This document shows, one piece after another, positions 24,022-36,782 of a stretch of 64,000 nt of DNA. Origin of the DNA: Trileptium ribeirensis (taxonomy: Eukaryota > Nematoda > Enoplea > Enoplida > Thoracostomopsidae); NCBI GenBank assembly GCA_030248225.1, contig JASANE010026657.1, positions 1-64,000 on the forward strand, given 5' to 3'. The first letter of the stretch is position 1. Every line of letters starts with the position of its first letter. A program made the translations under genes and the position numbers. The notes below the pieces were generated by a model. That model saw only the letters and a program-made list of their open reading frames with translations. It had not been told where the DNA came from and did no database searches.

Positions 24022-24388
24022 CAAACGGTGCATTAGAGAAGGCTGTGACACTTCTCTACACTGTAATGTTAGCCCGTATTGGATGACCCGAGCGTTTTCG
24101 GCACGACACCACCAGTTTTAGCGGGGTCATCATGCCCAGATCACCTCAGCTTTGGAGGAGTAGCCAGGACCCCCGCCCCAGTTTTGAGGGAAGTTAGTTG
24201 AACCTGTCTATACTTATAAACCACCACCCCCCACTAAACTCGGGTCCAACGAACCCCCCTCAAAGCTTAGGCTTCGAACTACCCCTTAGAACTTGGAGGG
24301 GGTTCAGGCCGAAACCGCCAGTGTCATCAAACACGGGCTAACATTATAAAGAAGGGAAGTGTCATACGCTTGTCTAATGCATTCTTGG
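24022..24388. mobile_element. C-rich hairpin element, old copy
   Basis: The left end (GTGCATTAGAGAAGG, then GACACTTCTCTACACT, then GCCCGTATTGGATGACCCGA, then GCGTTTTCGGC) is mirrored at the right end (GGCCGAAACCGCC, GTGTCATCAAACACGGGC, GAAGTGTCATACGC, CTAATGCATTC). The same order of blocks bounds the young copy at 55570-56404. The interior has decayed CCACC/GGGGTC and ACCCCC/GGGGGTT pairs. No ORF. This is an older member of a palindromic non-autonomous family. Confidence 0.8.
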
Positions 24389-25719
24389 TAATACCATTTC
24401 TATTTGTGTACAAGCCATCTATCTTTTCTTTTCTAAAATAAAAATGTCAAGCACCGCTAGAAGGCCATGTTTATGAAATAAGGTGTTGGTGTTTCGTGGT
24501 GGTGCACACGGCGATATTTGACACACTGGATTTAATAGTAACATGATAAAAAACACTGACGTACCGAGGGGGCCATGGGGCCATACCTAATCGACGATTT
24601 TTGGAAACCTACTAGTGATATCAAGATAGGAGTGATTCAACAAAACATAGCAATTTATATCGTGGGCCCCGTTAAGGCACCCGTAACCAAAATCCTTGAC
24701 GCCATTGATAAACTAATAGCAATGTGGTAAATGAATAAGCGGTTAGCTGACAGAAAGCTTAAATCAACGGAAGTCGCGTGCCGATTAACATTAAATAAGA
24801 AATCAGTTGAATTAATTGCCCTCCTTAGTTGATATTACTAAAATAGTTAAGATCGTATTAATAATGACGGAGCAACCGCCAGTAAACAATAAACAGCTAT
24901 AGCACATTGGACAGTTCGCAAAACTTTCGTGTATCTCACCATTCCAATACTACGGTTGTGAAACTTCAAGTATATTAATGAAATTTAGGATTTTTTCTTA
25001 GAGTCTTGCGCAATAACGGTAAACTGTAAAATTATAATTTTGTAACTCGACCTCTTGATAGGAAAGGCACGCTGATCTGTTCACGTTAATTTCATTTAAT
25101 GTTTTCAAATATGCAGTACCGCATAGCTTGAAGGTGACATACGAGTTTTGTACCAATCGAAACAAACCAGGGTAATGCAATTTTCAGGCTTGACGATTGT
25201 TAGTATCGAGCATTTAAAATAAGAAAGCACAAATTTTGTCAACTTTGAATACAGAAAGCGCCTACAAATTTTGTATAAAACGACATAAACTGAGATAATG
25301 GCGTCTTCAATTTTGATGCTATTTAGGACCGCGTATTTTAAAACAGGAAATGCCAAATATCATTTATTATGTACGATGTACAATCTGGCAAATCTGTAAT
25401 ACAATACAAATCTGCTCTAAAAGTAGAAATGTAGCTTCTGAGGATTTAGGCGTTCAGGATGCATGACAGTAGCGAAAAATGGGAAATGTCGAAGAGTCCA
25501 AATTTTTATAAATCTACCCAGTATTTACATTTTGGAGCTTTGACCAGAAGGATTCAAAAATCAAATAACAGGATTATTTGCGATCACTGATTTATTTATT
25601 CGGACGCGGGAGCTGGGCAACTCAAGTAAAGACCATGGTATCCTCCTGTTTTAAAAGCTTTTCAACCAGGAGTGGCACCAGAATTTGTCAAACAACCGCT
25701 AATGCGTATGAGTATGAGC
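24389..25719. other. No gene seen
   Basis: AT-rich unique sequence. Two overlapping minus-strand ORFs (24998-25356) have no recognised motif. Confidence 0.55.
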
Positions 25720-26260
25720 AAAAGATTTATAAAGCGCCGTTTTCGTCAAAGACGTTGTAAAAGGTTTCACACTCGTCACTATAAACAGATACGTTTTCAG
25801 ATTTTTTTTGAAACATTCAGCAGACAATCCACGAAACTATAACTCCGTAGGTAGTTCCACAATCTTGCACCGGTGTATCTACAGCTGGCACTTGATGCAA
25901 TGCTAACGTGAAGAATTCAGGATTCAGCAAGACGGTCAATAATCGAAATCTTCAACGTTTCGCATAGATAGCGGGAGAGGAAACTGAAAGGTACTGATAA
26001 ACCAGCACTATCATCTTGCATTGTATGCGCCGTCCCAATAGGAAAGAAGTGTAGCTGGCGCATTATGGCCAATATGTGTTCACCACGTTGCGTGCATGTT
26101 ACCAGTCGACCAAACAGTGGAAGTGGGACAACACGTGACAACAGTAAGCCTGAATACATTGCACGGGACATGACGAATGCACTGAGATGTATTAGGATAC
26201 CGCAGAATCTAACCAAGTTCCAAGCCGAATAATCTCACGTAAGACCCTGCTGCAAATCCA
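25720..26260 (-). pseudogene. C-terminal part of a LINE reverse transcriptase
   Basis: The minus-strand reading shows, in the order expected for CR1/L2-type ORF2, a degenerate AFVTSRLDYCNSLL block (AFVMSRAMYSGLLL, about 26180-26140), then RLVTCTQRGEHI, then a RQLHWLPI-like block (RQLHFFPIG, about 26060-26034). After a frameshift come KMIVLVYQYLS and SSPAIYAKR (about 26013-25950). A LWNYLP segment follows in another frame (about 25875-25858), and finally the FKKNLKTYLF end (about 25803-25774). Several frameshifts and stops show it is dead. The catalytic YADD region is not present, so the insertion is 5'-truncated, as usual for LINEs. Confidence 0.8.
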
Positions 26261-26982
26261 CAAAGCATTCGCTCGCTCCTGTGTTGTTGATTCTTAGTTT
26301 AGAGCGGCACACCACCATCAGGAAGCTCTTAATGTCATGCGACGTAGTTACGAATCAGAGGCTATCCGAATTTTTTATAGGAATTTTCCGTGTGCATTTT
26401 CAAAGTTTAAATTTAATCATTTGATTATATTCAAAACACTAATTCGAGGTATTAATTCCCAGACATGTTTCAGACACTGAAAGGCAACTGGTACCCAAAG
26501 ACACTAAACAAAAGCAAAAGCGTTTCTAAATATAATTTCAGCCATTTCGTAGGTTTGGGCCATAAGCATACATAGAGGCCGTAAGCAACAACATCTGACG
26601 TTTTGGAATGAAACGGGTTAACCGTGACCATTTCAAAGCTCTAGTGGACATCCTATTTAAAGATGTCCTTCTGTTAAGCCGAAAACCCTGAGATATTGCA
26701 ACCTCGGAAAAATTATGACTAATAGTTTAAATAAAAAAACTTCCCTAAATCAAAGAGGACTGTCCATAAATAGGTGTCGTTGTCTGACCACTGGGTTACC
26801 AGATGCACTGAGACGATTGGGTGTCACGACATAGTATTGCTTGAAATTTTGGCCAACGAAATACAAAATTATTACGAGTCGCTAGAGACAAAGTAAGCTA
26901 TTTTCATGTTGGGAAAGGTACATTTTGAAAGTTTATTGACAATTCAATAAACCCATTAAAAGAAGACTAATTTATTTCTAGT
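26261..26982. other. No gene seen
   Basis: Unique sequence. The first 60 bases may still belong to the LINE but show no certain motif. Confidence 0.5.
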
Positions 26983-27135
26983 AGAGGTGAGAATAAGTCT
27001 TAATTTTTACGCTCGGCTTGGCTCGTTTTCAGCTAACACTAAGCTCGGCTCGGTTCGTTTACCAAATCTCAATGGAAAGCTCGGCGCATTTGTAGAAAAA
27101 GTAAGCTCGACTCGGCTCGAAAAGGTTGTTAAAAA
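26983..27135. mobile_element. GCTCGGCTCGG-type MITE, copy 1
   Basis: Begins AGAGGTGAGAATAAGTCTTAATTTTTACGC and contains repeated GCTCGGCTYGGYTCG motifs. The same start block (AAGTAAGAACAAACCTTAATTTTTATGC) and motifs recur at 28588-28757. No coding capacity. Confidence 0.6.
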
Positions 27136-28097
27136 TTTAGAAACAGTCTGATTCAAACCTTTCTTAGGAAATCCATGCAATTTAATAGGTTCGATGCTTT
27201 AAAGTTGGCCAAATGAAGTAGGAACTCAATGCTTTCGATTTACCACTTGCATTATTTGTTCGGCAGCTTATATTTGGCTAATGCTGGACTGATAAGATTT
27301 AATATGCACATGCGACTACTTTAAACGACTGGATTAACCAAATACTATATTTTGGGATTTAAGGATGCACATGCTGCCCTGTTAAAGTTATAGTTTATGT
27401 AAACGTCACCCGCTCCACAGTACCCTAAGCAGAGAAATGAAGTGTAGACCATGCCGATCTAAATGCACAAGGCCTAATCCTAAGCATTCGCGTAAGCTTA
27501 GGTATTTATATGAGTGTTCGAATAAATTACGATCTAAGCCGCAACACTTCCGACACCCAAAAACCCCCGCAAATCTCTTCCTATTTGTGACGCCATAACC
27601 TAAGCTGCAAAGTCTACACTGAGAAGGGCAACATAATGGGTGGTCAATTTTGACAATACGCCGATAATTTAAATGGCGAAATACCTATTCCTAATACCTC
27701 CATATCTCAACGTGTTATTTGCAGTACCGGAAGTCGTATTGGTTTTAAAATTACAACGCGCAGCACTTTAAGTCATAAAGCAATTATTACTGTTTTATAA
27801 TGACATTGTTCCGAACAAGAAACGCTTATTTTAAATTGATTTAAGTTAGAGAACTACTATTAGCAGTCAGACCACGTAATATTGATAATATACCGTTTCA
27901 TGGCCTCAATTAGGCAGAATGCCTAAACGTTTCGTCTTAGATGTAGTCTCACAAGTCTGAGACAGTCGCTGCGCATCAGGTTCTTAGGTTATGTAGACAC
28001 CAGCGATCGTATTTGTAAGACATTTTCATCACCGTATTTGATCATATCAAGGGCCGATGATGGTCGACTCAGCTGAAGAATATGGTACTTGAGCATT
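27136..28097. other. No gene seen
   Basis: Unique sequence with no supportable feature. Confidence 0.6.
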
Positions 28098-28388
28098 TCG
28101 TTGTTTTCGCGCGCGGAAGTAGTGGTCGTTTTCTCTCGTATCTCTTACAGGTTTATGATCCACCAAGTGGGCCATAAACATGACTAATCCGCCCATATTC
28201 TTGGACCACCAAGTTTACACAGCACCCAAGTGCATGTAGTATGTGCATGGACATGGATGGAGTTCAATTTGGTGGTCCATAAACATCGGCGGTGTAGTAA
28301 TATTTAGGTTCCACTTGGGCGGTCAGAGAGCCGTGAGAGCTAAGGGCGAAAACAATCACGATGTACCGCAGACGAAAACAACGAAAAG
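28098..28388. mobile_element. Inverted-repeat element with CGTTGTTTTCG ends
   Basis: Left end TTCGTTGTTTTCGCGCGCGG; the right end contains CGCAGACGAAAACAACGAAA. Inside, TTTATGATCCACCAAGTGGGCCATAAAC and its inverse GGTGGTCCATAAACATCG form a second inverted pair. Related blocks (TTATGATCCGACAAATGAG, TTCGTGGACCACCAAATCC) recur at 46290-46570. No ORF. Confidence 0.6.
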
Positions 28389-28587
28389 CTAAAAAGCATC
28401 ACATCATCGACTCTTCATCATATTCGTTTCAAGCAAGGTTATAATGCACAGTTTGTTGAAACGTGAATACAATGTCACAGCCTGTGACGACTGTGACAAT
28501 AAAATACGTGATGTATTATACATATATATTAAATAAATACGCAGTTCAAACAGACGGAAAACAGCCAAGCAGGTGTATTATAATGTG

Positions 28588-28757
28588 TCTATTAGAAGTA
28601 AGAACAAACCTTAATTTTTATGCTCGGCTCGGCTTAAAATTTTAAAAATTTTAGGCAGGAAGCTCTGCTCTGAATTTTTGAAGGCATGCTTGAAACTCGG
28701 CTCGGCTCTAGAGCAGAGCTGAACCAAGTCTTAAGCTCGACTCTCACCTTTAGTGTT
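28588..28757. mobile_element. GCTCGGCTCGG-type MITE, copy 2
   Basis: Starts like copy 1 (26983) and ends AGCTCGACTCTCACCTTTAG, whose reverse complement CTAAAGGTGAGAGTCGAGCT matches the GAGGTGAGA start. It is therefore a complete element with short terminal inverted repeats, about 170 bp. Confidence 0.65.
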
Positions 28758-31700
28758 TACCCAGAGTCAATGAGATATCGCCTTGATTAATTTTGTATGT
28801 GTAATTACAGTAGTTCTGTAAAACATTTCAAACTAAGCGGCTGTTAATACTTGATATAACTTCGGAATTTCAATCTAACTGTTGCCAGAAGTATTTTAGC
28901 TGAAATTATCATACAATGACATAACAACCTGATATTGAATCCGGGTTTTTAGTAAGCGCTAGCTTACTATTTGTTTTCACAAGCCCTAGATAGGCACCAT
29001 TAGTAGTACATAAAAATCACGTGCTTCGTATGAAAACCTATTTGCTTGTAGTGATTAAAAATATTCAATTTTTGATTATTTTTATGGTCTTCAAAAAGAC
29101 AACTATTTGCCGGAAAATCAAAGAGCAGCGCTGGCTCGATTTTTGAAAACAGCGCCAATTTTCCCACAGATGTAGAGATTCAGCCTAATCTAACCAGTGT
29201 TTTGGTTCCAAATATTTTGTTAAAACTGTGGATTTTACTTCATTAATTACTATCATTTTCACAAAATAGAAACTGCAGCTTGAGAAACGGTTCGCGAGTA
29301 CAATATTGTGAGGACACTTTGTTCCATAAAAATGTTATTCATAAGTGCAAATTTCATTTTAACAGCAGAAAACTAATTAAATTATATCGCACAGGAATAC
29401 AACTGATGTATACAAATGTTTATAAGTATATATAATATATAACATTTAACTTTGTTACCAAAATAAAATGGTCAGTAATTTGTTGAATTGCTAAATAAAT
29501 TAGTTTAACCGACAACTATCGTAGATTAAGCTTTCCTACCTGTGATGGATGTGTAAAACACTAAACTATTCGGTATATTATACTTATATTGCTGACCAAA
29601 ATGTGTACCTAAAGCAATAGTTGTAGTCGGTATAATATTTCTACGTTTATAAACGAGAACCTGAGCGAGCTTTATTTTAGTCCCATTCTAAACAAATTGA
29701 AAACCAATTTACAGGCATTAATGGCGTCTACTGATGCTGCAGACACATGTTGTGGCGGTTATAGGCATAATTATAAATTTTAAGTGCTGCGTTTAAACAT
29801 GCAGCAGCCCTACTAAAAGCGGTCAAATGAAGTATTTTCACTACAATTATGAAGTCATTGATAATAAATAATATGAAAAATGCTAAGTGACAAACAAAGT
29901 ATATAGTTCTTAACGTTGGAAAAACCGCTTACTTATCGCCCTTATATTAAAAGGAACAGCGAAAAAATAAAACACACATTGTAGAGTATAAAGTTTAACA
30001 CAAAATTGATGATAAGACAGATTTTAGGCTTTACCTCGATATAATTTACGTAAATATAAATATACAAATAAATATATACAAAATAATACTACAAAATGGA
30101 AATAAATGTAGTTTAGAGTAGATATAAAGTATTATATATAGAGATAGCAGATATTTACAGCAAAGTACAACGCCATTGCACATGATAGACGCAATAAGAT
30201 TGAATGGAATATTGTTGAAAGCATATGAGCCTCGAGAGAGAGAAAGAGAGAAAGTGAGGTCCATTTAGATTCAATTTTTAAAAGCTCCTGCACGCATTCT
30301 CGCTAATGGCGTTAAGTGACTAATACCGTTCGCCCCGTTTGTCCGTTCCGACGCGTGTGGTCGACGACAGTCGCAGTAGCACTTTAGAAACCACTTTAGG
30401 GCTCTAAACAACTAAAACGCGAGATGATTGAGCTTGTACAAAATATCGTATATTATAATAGTAGTAGCAGTAGTAATATGAATGTATGCCATTTGCAAGC
30501 GTTGCTTTACAAATGCCGCCCGCCCGCTATTTTCAATGCCTAACCTAACCTAAATGTCTATTAATGTATTGCTAAAACCATATTACTTCAAAAGATACGA
30601 CTAGAAATAAATTGTAGTTTAAATACTTCACATTACTTGTTATAAACATTATAATAATATAAATTTATTTTTAGTACAAATTAGTCCATGTCCTGTTTCA
30701 TTTTTTAACTATACGCAAACTAAAAGTCGGTTAAGCAGAGTCGAACCAAAGCGTTCGCGTGACCCATTCGTCTACCAACGACCTTTATTGCAGACAAACA
30801 TTTTTAACTGTGAAGTATAATGCAGCTACGATACAATATTTTCAGCCAAGAACACTCTTGAATGGTAAGTAAAAGAAAAATTTGCAGGCAGTTATAAATT
30901 TCGTTGCTTCTACTGTTTATCTAGCAGCCAACAGTAACTTGTCGCTCTACTTTTAACTTAAATGTTCCGGCACCATCATGGAATTAGGTCATCACTTTTG
31001 TGTTTATGTGGCAGGAGAAGTTTATCTTCTCCAGCAAGCAGTATATGAAGACTATAGACACAGTACGTGAATGCCAAAATAAAGACGTAAAAACAATTTA
31101 CGTTAAGGATTTATAATTCGAAAATTATATAAATAGAGCAGAGAAATTTAATTGGCGTTTTTTGCACATATTTAAGTGGAGCATTAAGCTTTATAAAGAT
31201 CTTGTTTTACCTAAAAACAGTGGCGTTGTAAAATTTTAAGCCAAATATATTACATCTATTCAATGATTGTATACAGTGCCACTAATATTAACAAGGATTT
31301 ATCGCCAAGAATTAAACTTTTGAACACAAGATTAAGTTTGTTGCAGTGGCATAACGCTATATATGTACCAAAACAAATTTACAAGCTCTTCCAGAATGAC
31401 TATACGTGTTTACTTGTTACCAAGTTTTCGATCGTCGCGGCGTACCGAAGGCTTTCTATATGAACAATTGATATGCCCGTCAGATTAAATTAATTACACA
31501 TTTGATGGCTGCTAATATCATATTCTTAAACCATTACTCCAGCTGTAAAATAAAAATTTGCCTCAAGGAACACGTTATGAGTCAGGCGGGCAAATAATTA
31601 ATAAAATGAAAGTATGTTAAATTTATCTAATTGCCATTATTGCCTTGTTTGTGAGATCAACAACGTACTAAACAATGAGACTTTACGGGCATTGATAGTA

Positions 31701-33429
31701 ATGCATTTATTGAAATTGTTTTTACTTAAAATTAACATTTGTTATAGCGTTATGTAGTAGTGTTGCATTTAATAGGGTATTTATTGACCGTTGTTATTCT
31801 TTTGTTTAAATTACGACACTGTTTTCAAAAACACTACTAATAGAAACTTATCGTAATCAACACATCCGTTAAAAACTCCATCTCCGAATGTCTGAAATTT
31901 CAAAGCTGAAAATTGTTTTTCATTTCTTACTTGTCCACAGGGGTGTCTCCGCGGGACAGCCGTGCCCCCCCAAGCTAGATATTGGTACCCCACGGAACAA
32001 AATTTTTTCACATGTAATCGTTAGATTACGACGTTGAGTTCACCCTCACTCACAATGAGTGTGTGCCCCTTAGTTGAGATTTTCTGGTGACTCCCCTGCT
32101 TGCCTATAATTGAAAATTTGCAAGAAAGACGGTTTATGAATAATTTACTAAACTAAACAGATCCAATTTTGAAACTATCGCTAAATCGTACAATTACTGA
32201 GTCAGAAGTATGTGCTAACAAATATGAATGCATTTTCTGGCATAGCAACGTACTGACTTTCATTTATGCGAGAAATCGAGATTTTGTAACTGCGGCACAA
32301 ATATTTTTCAAATAAGAATGAAACAAACGTTTTTATTTCATGATATTTTAAAATTTTGTAACATAGTACATTTTTTGTAGCGAACTGATGTTTATTTTCA
32401 ACAATAAGTTTCGTGTTCCGATCCACAAAACCCGTCGAGTTGAATATAAAATCCCTTGCAACGCCAAAAATATATTTCCCATATTTGTTATACCAATAAA
32501 ATACATAATATATAATTATAAGAGGGGAATGATTTTCGTCTGTTTATTATTTGTCTGAATGTTTGTCTTCGAACTCTGTCAAAAGTATATATTTCTGAAT
32601 CAGCAAAGTCCAACTTAGGTTAGAAACATATTTTTAAACCTCTAGGGGGATAGTTTGTGCGTTAGCAAATTATACATTAGCTTAAGATATGAGTTAATTG
32701 GTGCATTTTGGATGTCTACACTATATTTTATTACTACAAATAGTACGTATGTAGTAATTATATATAGGCATAGCTATTTTTAGATTCAATCGTAAATGAC
32801 CATTGACATAAATACCATCTATTGCATGTAAATCTAAAAAAATTGTTATTGTTAATATAATCAGTTTCATGAAAAATTCATATGTCGATACGTTGGTTAA
32901 AATTCCTATCATAGCCACCCCCCTTTCAAAAATCCAAGATCTGCTCTGCAAATGGTGTACACAGCGAATAAATATTTACCGTTCTTTCTCGGCATTCACA
33001 TAAACTACAAACTAAAAAACTCTATACTAGATCGCTATACTTCTCGGCTTCAAGTATCAATTATAACATTAGGTAGTATAAATAAACTTTGCTATTGCAT
33101 TCATATTATATATATAAAATATCTGAAAATTTAATACTTTCTTGACTTTGAATCTCATTTTAGGTACCAATAAAGATTTTCAAATTCACTCAAACTTTAA
33201 AAACAATAACTTGCCGCGTGTGAAAAAAATAACTTTAATGAATCATGGGTACTGCGCGAACATATTATTATTATTAATAAGAAATTTAAGGATATATTGA
33301 CTGAAGGTAATTTTTATCTAGATTAAAATCTCATTATTTGGCGAGTAGAAGAGCTAAAACAGGAAATATATACTAGTTTTTTGCTTGTACTATAATTATA
33401 GGTTATATATTGCAGTTTTGTACATATAT
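28758..33429. other. 4.7 kb without a supportable gene
   Basis: AT-rich unique DNA. At 30837-30900 two near-consensus acceptors (TATTTTCAG, TTTGCAG) flank a GGTAAGT donor, but the enclosed 'exon' is only about 20 nt. 31940-32095 is a small GC-richer patch with CCGCGGGACAGCC. Nothing else is supportable. Confidence 0.55.
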
Positions 33430-33760
33430 AGGTGCATGTATTATGGGGTGTTTACGGTCTAGGGGGGCTTATCAGGCGGATACCCTAAACTATATTTAAC
33501 CTCCTGAAGTTGCGCGCCGCCTCCACCGCAGAAATAATGTAAGCCTAGGATGACGGGCCATGAGGACCGATAGTGTACAGCAGCTACGAGGAAAAGTAGG
33601 CTAAGCAGTTGGCAGGACGTTATATCTTATCCGGACGTTTGGACTATTTGGCAGTAGCCCCCTACTTCGGTTTAGGCTTGGTGTATGGCTCACATACGTA
33701 GCTTAGGCTAAGGCTTACGCTTAGTAGATCGGGAGCGGTATAGCATTTATTTCACTTCCG
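33430..33760. repeat. GC-richer block, probable repeat remnant
   Basis: Contains TCTAGGGGGGCTTATCAGGCGG, GCGCGCCGCCTCC and several CTTAGGCT-like words. A 125-codon minus-strand ORF overlaps its right edge (33747-34124) but shows no motif. The class is not identifiable. Confidence 0.35.
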
Positions 33761-34140
33761 CCGCTAAAAGTTGCATTGGCTGGCATGAAAGGAGTAACCA
33801 AACATTTTCCTCACTTTTTTCTAGTTTGGTTGGGTTCAAAGGCGTCACCAAAAAATTTAGACTGGGAGCACTGACTCGTTGTGGAGGTCTTCTCAATGTG
33901 TCACCATAGCAAGTTGAAAAAATTTTTGTTGCAGTTTTAAACTGTAGGACACCAATATCGAACAGGGGGCACGGTCCCCCAGTGCCACACGTGGCGGTGT
34001 CCATGATGCTACCATAACGTGTGGTATCGCCCAAAGATGTTAAAGTGAATCTCAATATTGTTGGCTTCACGCCAGCCACATTGTACGCAGGCAAAGCATC
34101 ATAACCATTAGGTTGATAAAACAATAGCTAGTGGCTTAGC

Positions 34141-34420
34141 TTGGGGGGTAGGTAGTCTAGGAGGCGGAAGGTCTTCGCGAAGGGGGCCAGGTCGTCGCGA
34201 GGGAATTTTTGAAATTTTAAGGAACTCAAGATTCATCTCCTCCCAATTTTTGGCTATTTTGATAAATTTTTCCTAATTTCCCCAATTGTTTACCAATTTT
34301 ACCCCAATTTGTCCACTTTCACTCTATTTATGCCAATTTTCGAAGCGCGGCCGCGGAATGGTTTGAGTGGGTGGGGGATGCAAAGCTTTCAGGAGGTAAC
34401 TGTGGCTGAGGAGTTCGATC
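34141..34420. repeat. GC-rich dispersed repeat, copy 2
   Basis: GC-rich ends (GGCGGAAGGTCTTCGCG, CGAAGCGCGGCCGCGG) flank a T/C-rich core of repeated CCCAATTTTT, TTTCCTAATTTCCCC and ACCCCAATTT words. The layout resembles 22520-22830 and 34640-34860. Confidence 0.5.
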
Positions 34421-34639
34421 CCTAGAGGGTAACCCCCTATCCGCTCGCCTATCGATACTTATGGCTCAAGCAGAATCACAGTAGTTATAGTTGAGAAATA
34501 GATGATTTGCTTTAAAACTGTTTCTTGTGCCATCATTCCAACAACACTAACTCTAAATATCTGCATTTTTGGACATCAAAAATATATCAGGCGCGGATAA
34601 ATGGGCATATAGATACAAACATATTTGTGAAGCAGCGGG

Positions 34640-34860
34640 AAGGGTGAGTAGGCCAGAGGGCAAAAGCAAAAATTACAGGCTCCCCCAAGTTTTCCTCTTC
34701 AATTTTCCCCATTTTCAGCAATTTTTCCAAAAAATTCTCGTAATTTTGCTCCTACAATGACTAAAATTATTCACACGCCGCGAGGCTTCAAGAGGGAGCG
34801 GGAGGTTAATACGACTTGGGGGGTGGTGATCCGACCTTTCATGGGCATCCCTCCTACAAG
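34640..34860. repeat. GC-rich dispersed repeat, copy 3
   Basis: Same layout as copy 2: a GC-rich start, a core of TTTTCCTCTTCAATTTTCCCC and AGCAATTTTTCC words, then a GC-rich end (GGGAGCGGGAGG, ACTTGGGGGGTGG). Confidence 0.5.
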
Positions 34861-36782
34861 CCTTTACGCAATATAATATATTTTGTATGTTTTGCATATA
34901 TATGTATAATTTATATATTGTATATATATTACATATAAAACTGCTAGAATTTTGTGAATGAAACCCAGATTCGATTAATTTATTATTAATTAGATACACA
35001 TTATAAACAAGACGATGCTAGGGTATCACCTACAAGGTTCCTAACGAAACGTTGAAACCAATAATTTTCCATAAGTTTTTAATGGTGTGTAACTCGATTT
35101 ACTGCGTATATAATTACTACAAATGAATGAAATTTAGGTTTTGCTTTTCTATTAAAATCTATAACACTGTAATCTTTAGTACTAACCCAATATAGTACCC
35201 AAATATATCAGCATGGGCAGGCAGAAGGCCGATCTTAAAATAGGATCAGAAACGCTTAATCATTTTATCTCTGTACTAACGTCTCTACTGCATGGCATGT
35301 GAATAGAAAATGGGATGGCTTTGCTCCGCTATTGCAACTGTATTAACTTCAAAATTCAGTTATGTTTGCAACGTTGTCCGATATAGATGGAACATCAACC
35401 TGCGTTTCGACAAGGTTTCCAGTAATTTAGATGTTGCTAACCAACGCTTATTTGCAATGAAGCTGATCCAACTGCCGCCGTTCATAACATGTGAATACAT
35501 GCTGCTGTATGATGTCGTTTGCTGTATTACGATCTGGCGGTGGCAGTGCATGATAAAATCCTAACGGTACAAAATCGATCATTCTAAATAGCCGTTCGAT
35601 ACCACCGGTATTGAGATGTTTTCAAATCTGGCACACAATCCCAAAGAATTAAGGCGGGCCTTATATATAGGTCGGCTTCAACAACTAGTATGTGAGACAC
35701 CGTAGCTCACCGTTCCAACGTACCTACTGGCCACCACTCGCAGACACTTGCGGAAAACTGGCACAACTTTACTCGGAGTGGTGTTAGGTGTGAATCCGAT
35801 TTCGCTTACCTGTTAGTTCAAACCATTTTCAGAGTACAGTTGTATTGTCATTACATTAATTAACCGAGTAACTTTTGTAAGTACTAATTAACTAATTAAC
35901 AAAACTTTTGCACTTTGAGACGTATTCTGCGTTTGTTCTCAATGTTTTGTCAAGGTTAAATAAATCATAAATAATATACGTTGGCAACACCTAAAAGTAA
36001 ACCATGTTTCCTCTAGCGTCTCAGGGGTATTAAAGGCTCGTTCAAATGTCCTTTATTACGTCCTGAAAATTTGTATTACTCCGATACTAGTATTTCCTTG
36101 AATTTGGAAGAATCCGCTGATTAACTCAAGTTTTGATGTGTGCATTTTAAGTATGTAACATCATGAGGTATGATCGCGGCTTCTCTAAACAGTATAGAGT
36201 TCATCCACATATTTTCCGGCATTCAAAGTCTGTTGTAAAAACAGGCCACGGTGATGAGAAGCAAGATTCCAGTAAAAACTTCCAGAGTCTTTGAGTATCA
36301 TTTTTCCTAAGAGATAGGTATCACAACAGTTTAGATGGTTAAAGAATTTTAGCAGACTATTGTCTAAGAAAAAATGCTGCCTTTCAAAGCACTATGCAAT
36401 GTCCTGTAGATCGACTATAACCTACAACGCGTTGTTTATCGTAAGCCATTGACAAAAGAAGCAGGATATGGCAAGTTTAGACCAAGAAATAGAACCGAAG
36501 GACCAGTTGGTTGTTGGAATACGTCAAAACTTTAGGCCATTAGTACTAAGCTTTACTACTGCTAAAATTTAATATATGTTTACATGTAATATAATAGCCG
36601 GTACCTCTGTGTAATTTTTAAGAATTACTTTATGATGAAATTTCACGCACCTAATTGCGCAGTGGAAATTATTTCTAGTTTCACATGGCAAGATGTTCGC
36701 CACTATTAAACGCTTTTTGACGACAACGTACTAAATTTAAATAATTGAGCATCAACGCTGATTCAATCTAAAATAACAGGAT
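34861..36782. other. No gene seen
   Basis: Unique AT-rich DNA. The ORF pair at 35310-35564 is open on both strands and unsupported. Confidence 0.55.

Noticed and set aside
30837..30890. 20-nt microexon between TTTTCAG and GGTAAGT
   Set aside because: Too short to be distinguished from chance.
33700..33722. TTAGGC-like words suggesting interstitial telomere sequence (also 51456 and 54735)
   Set aside because: At most two loose units at each place, no tandem run.
33747..34124. 125-codon minus-strand ORF
   Set aside because: No domain or motif; it overlaps GC-richer repeat-like DNA in which frames stay open by composition.
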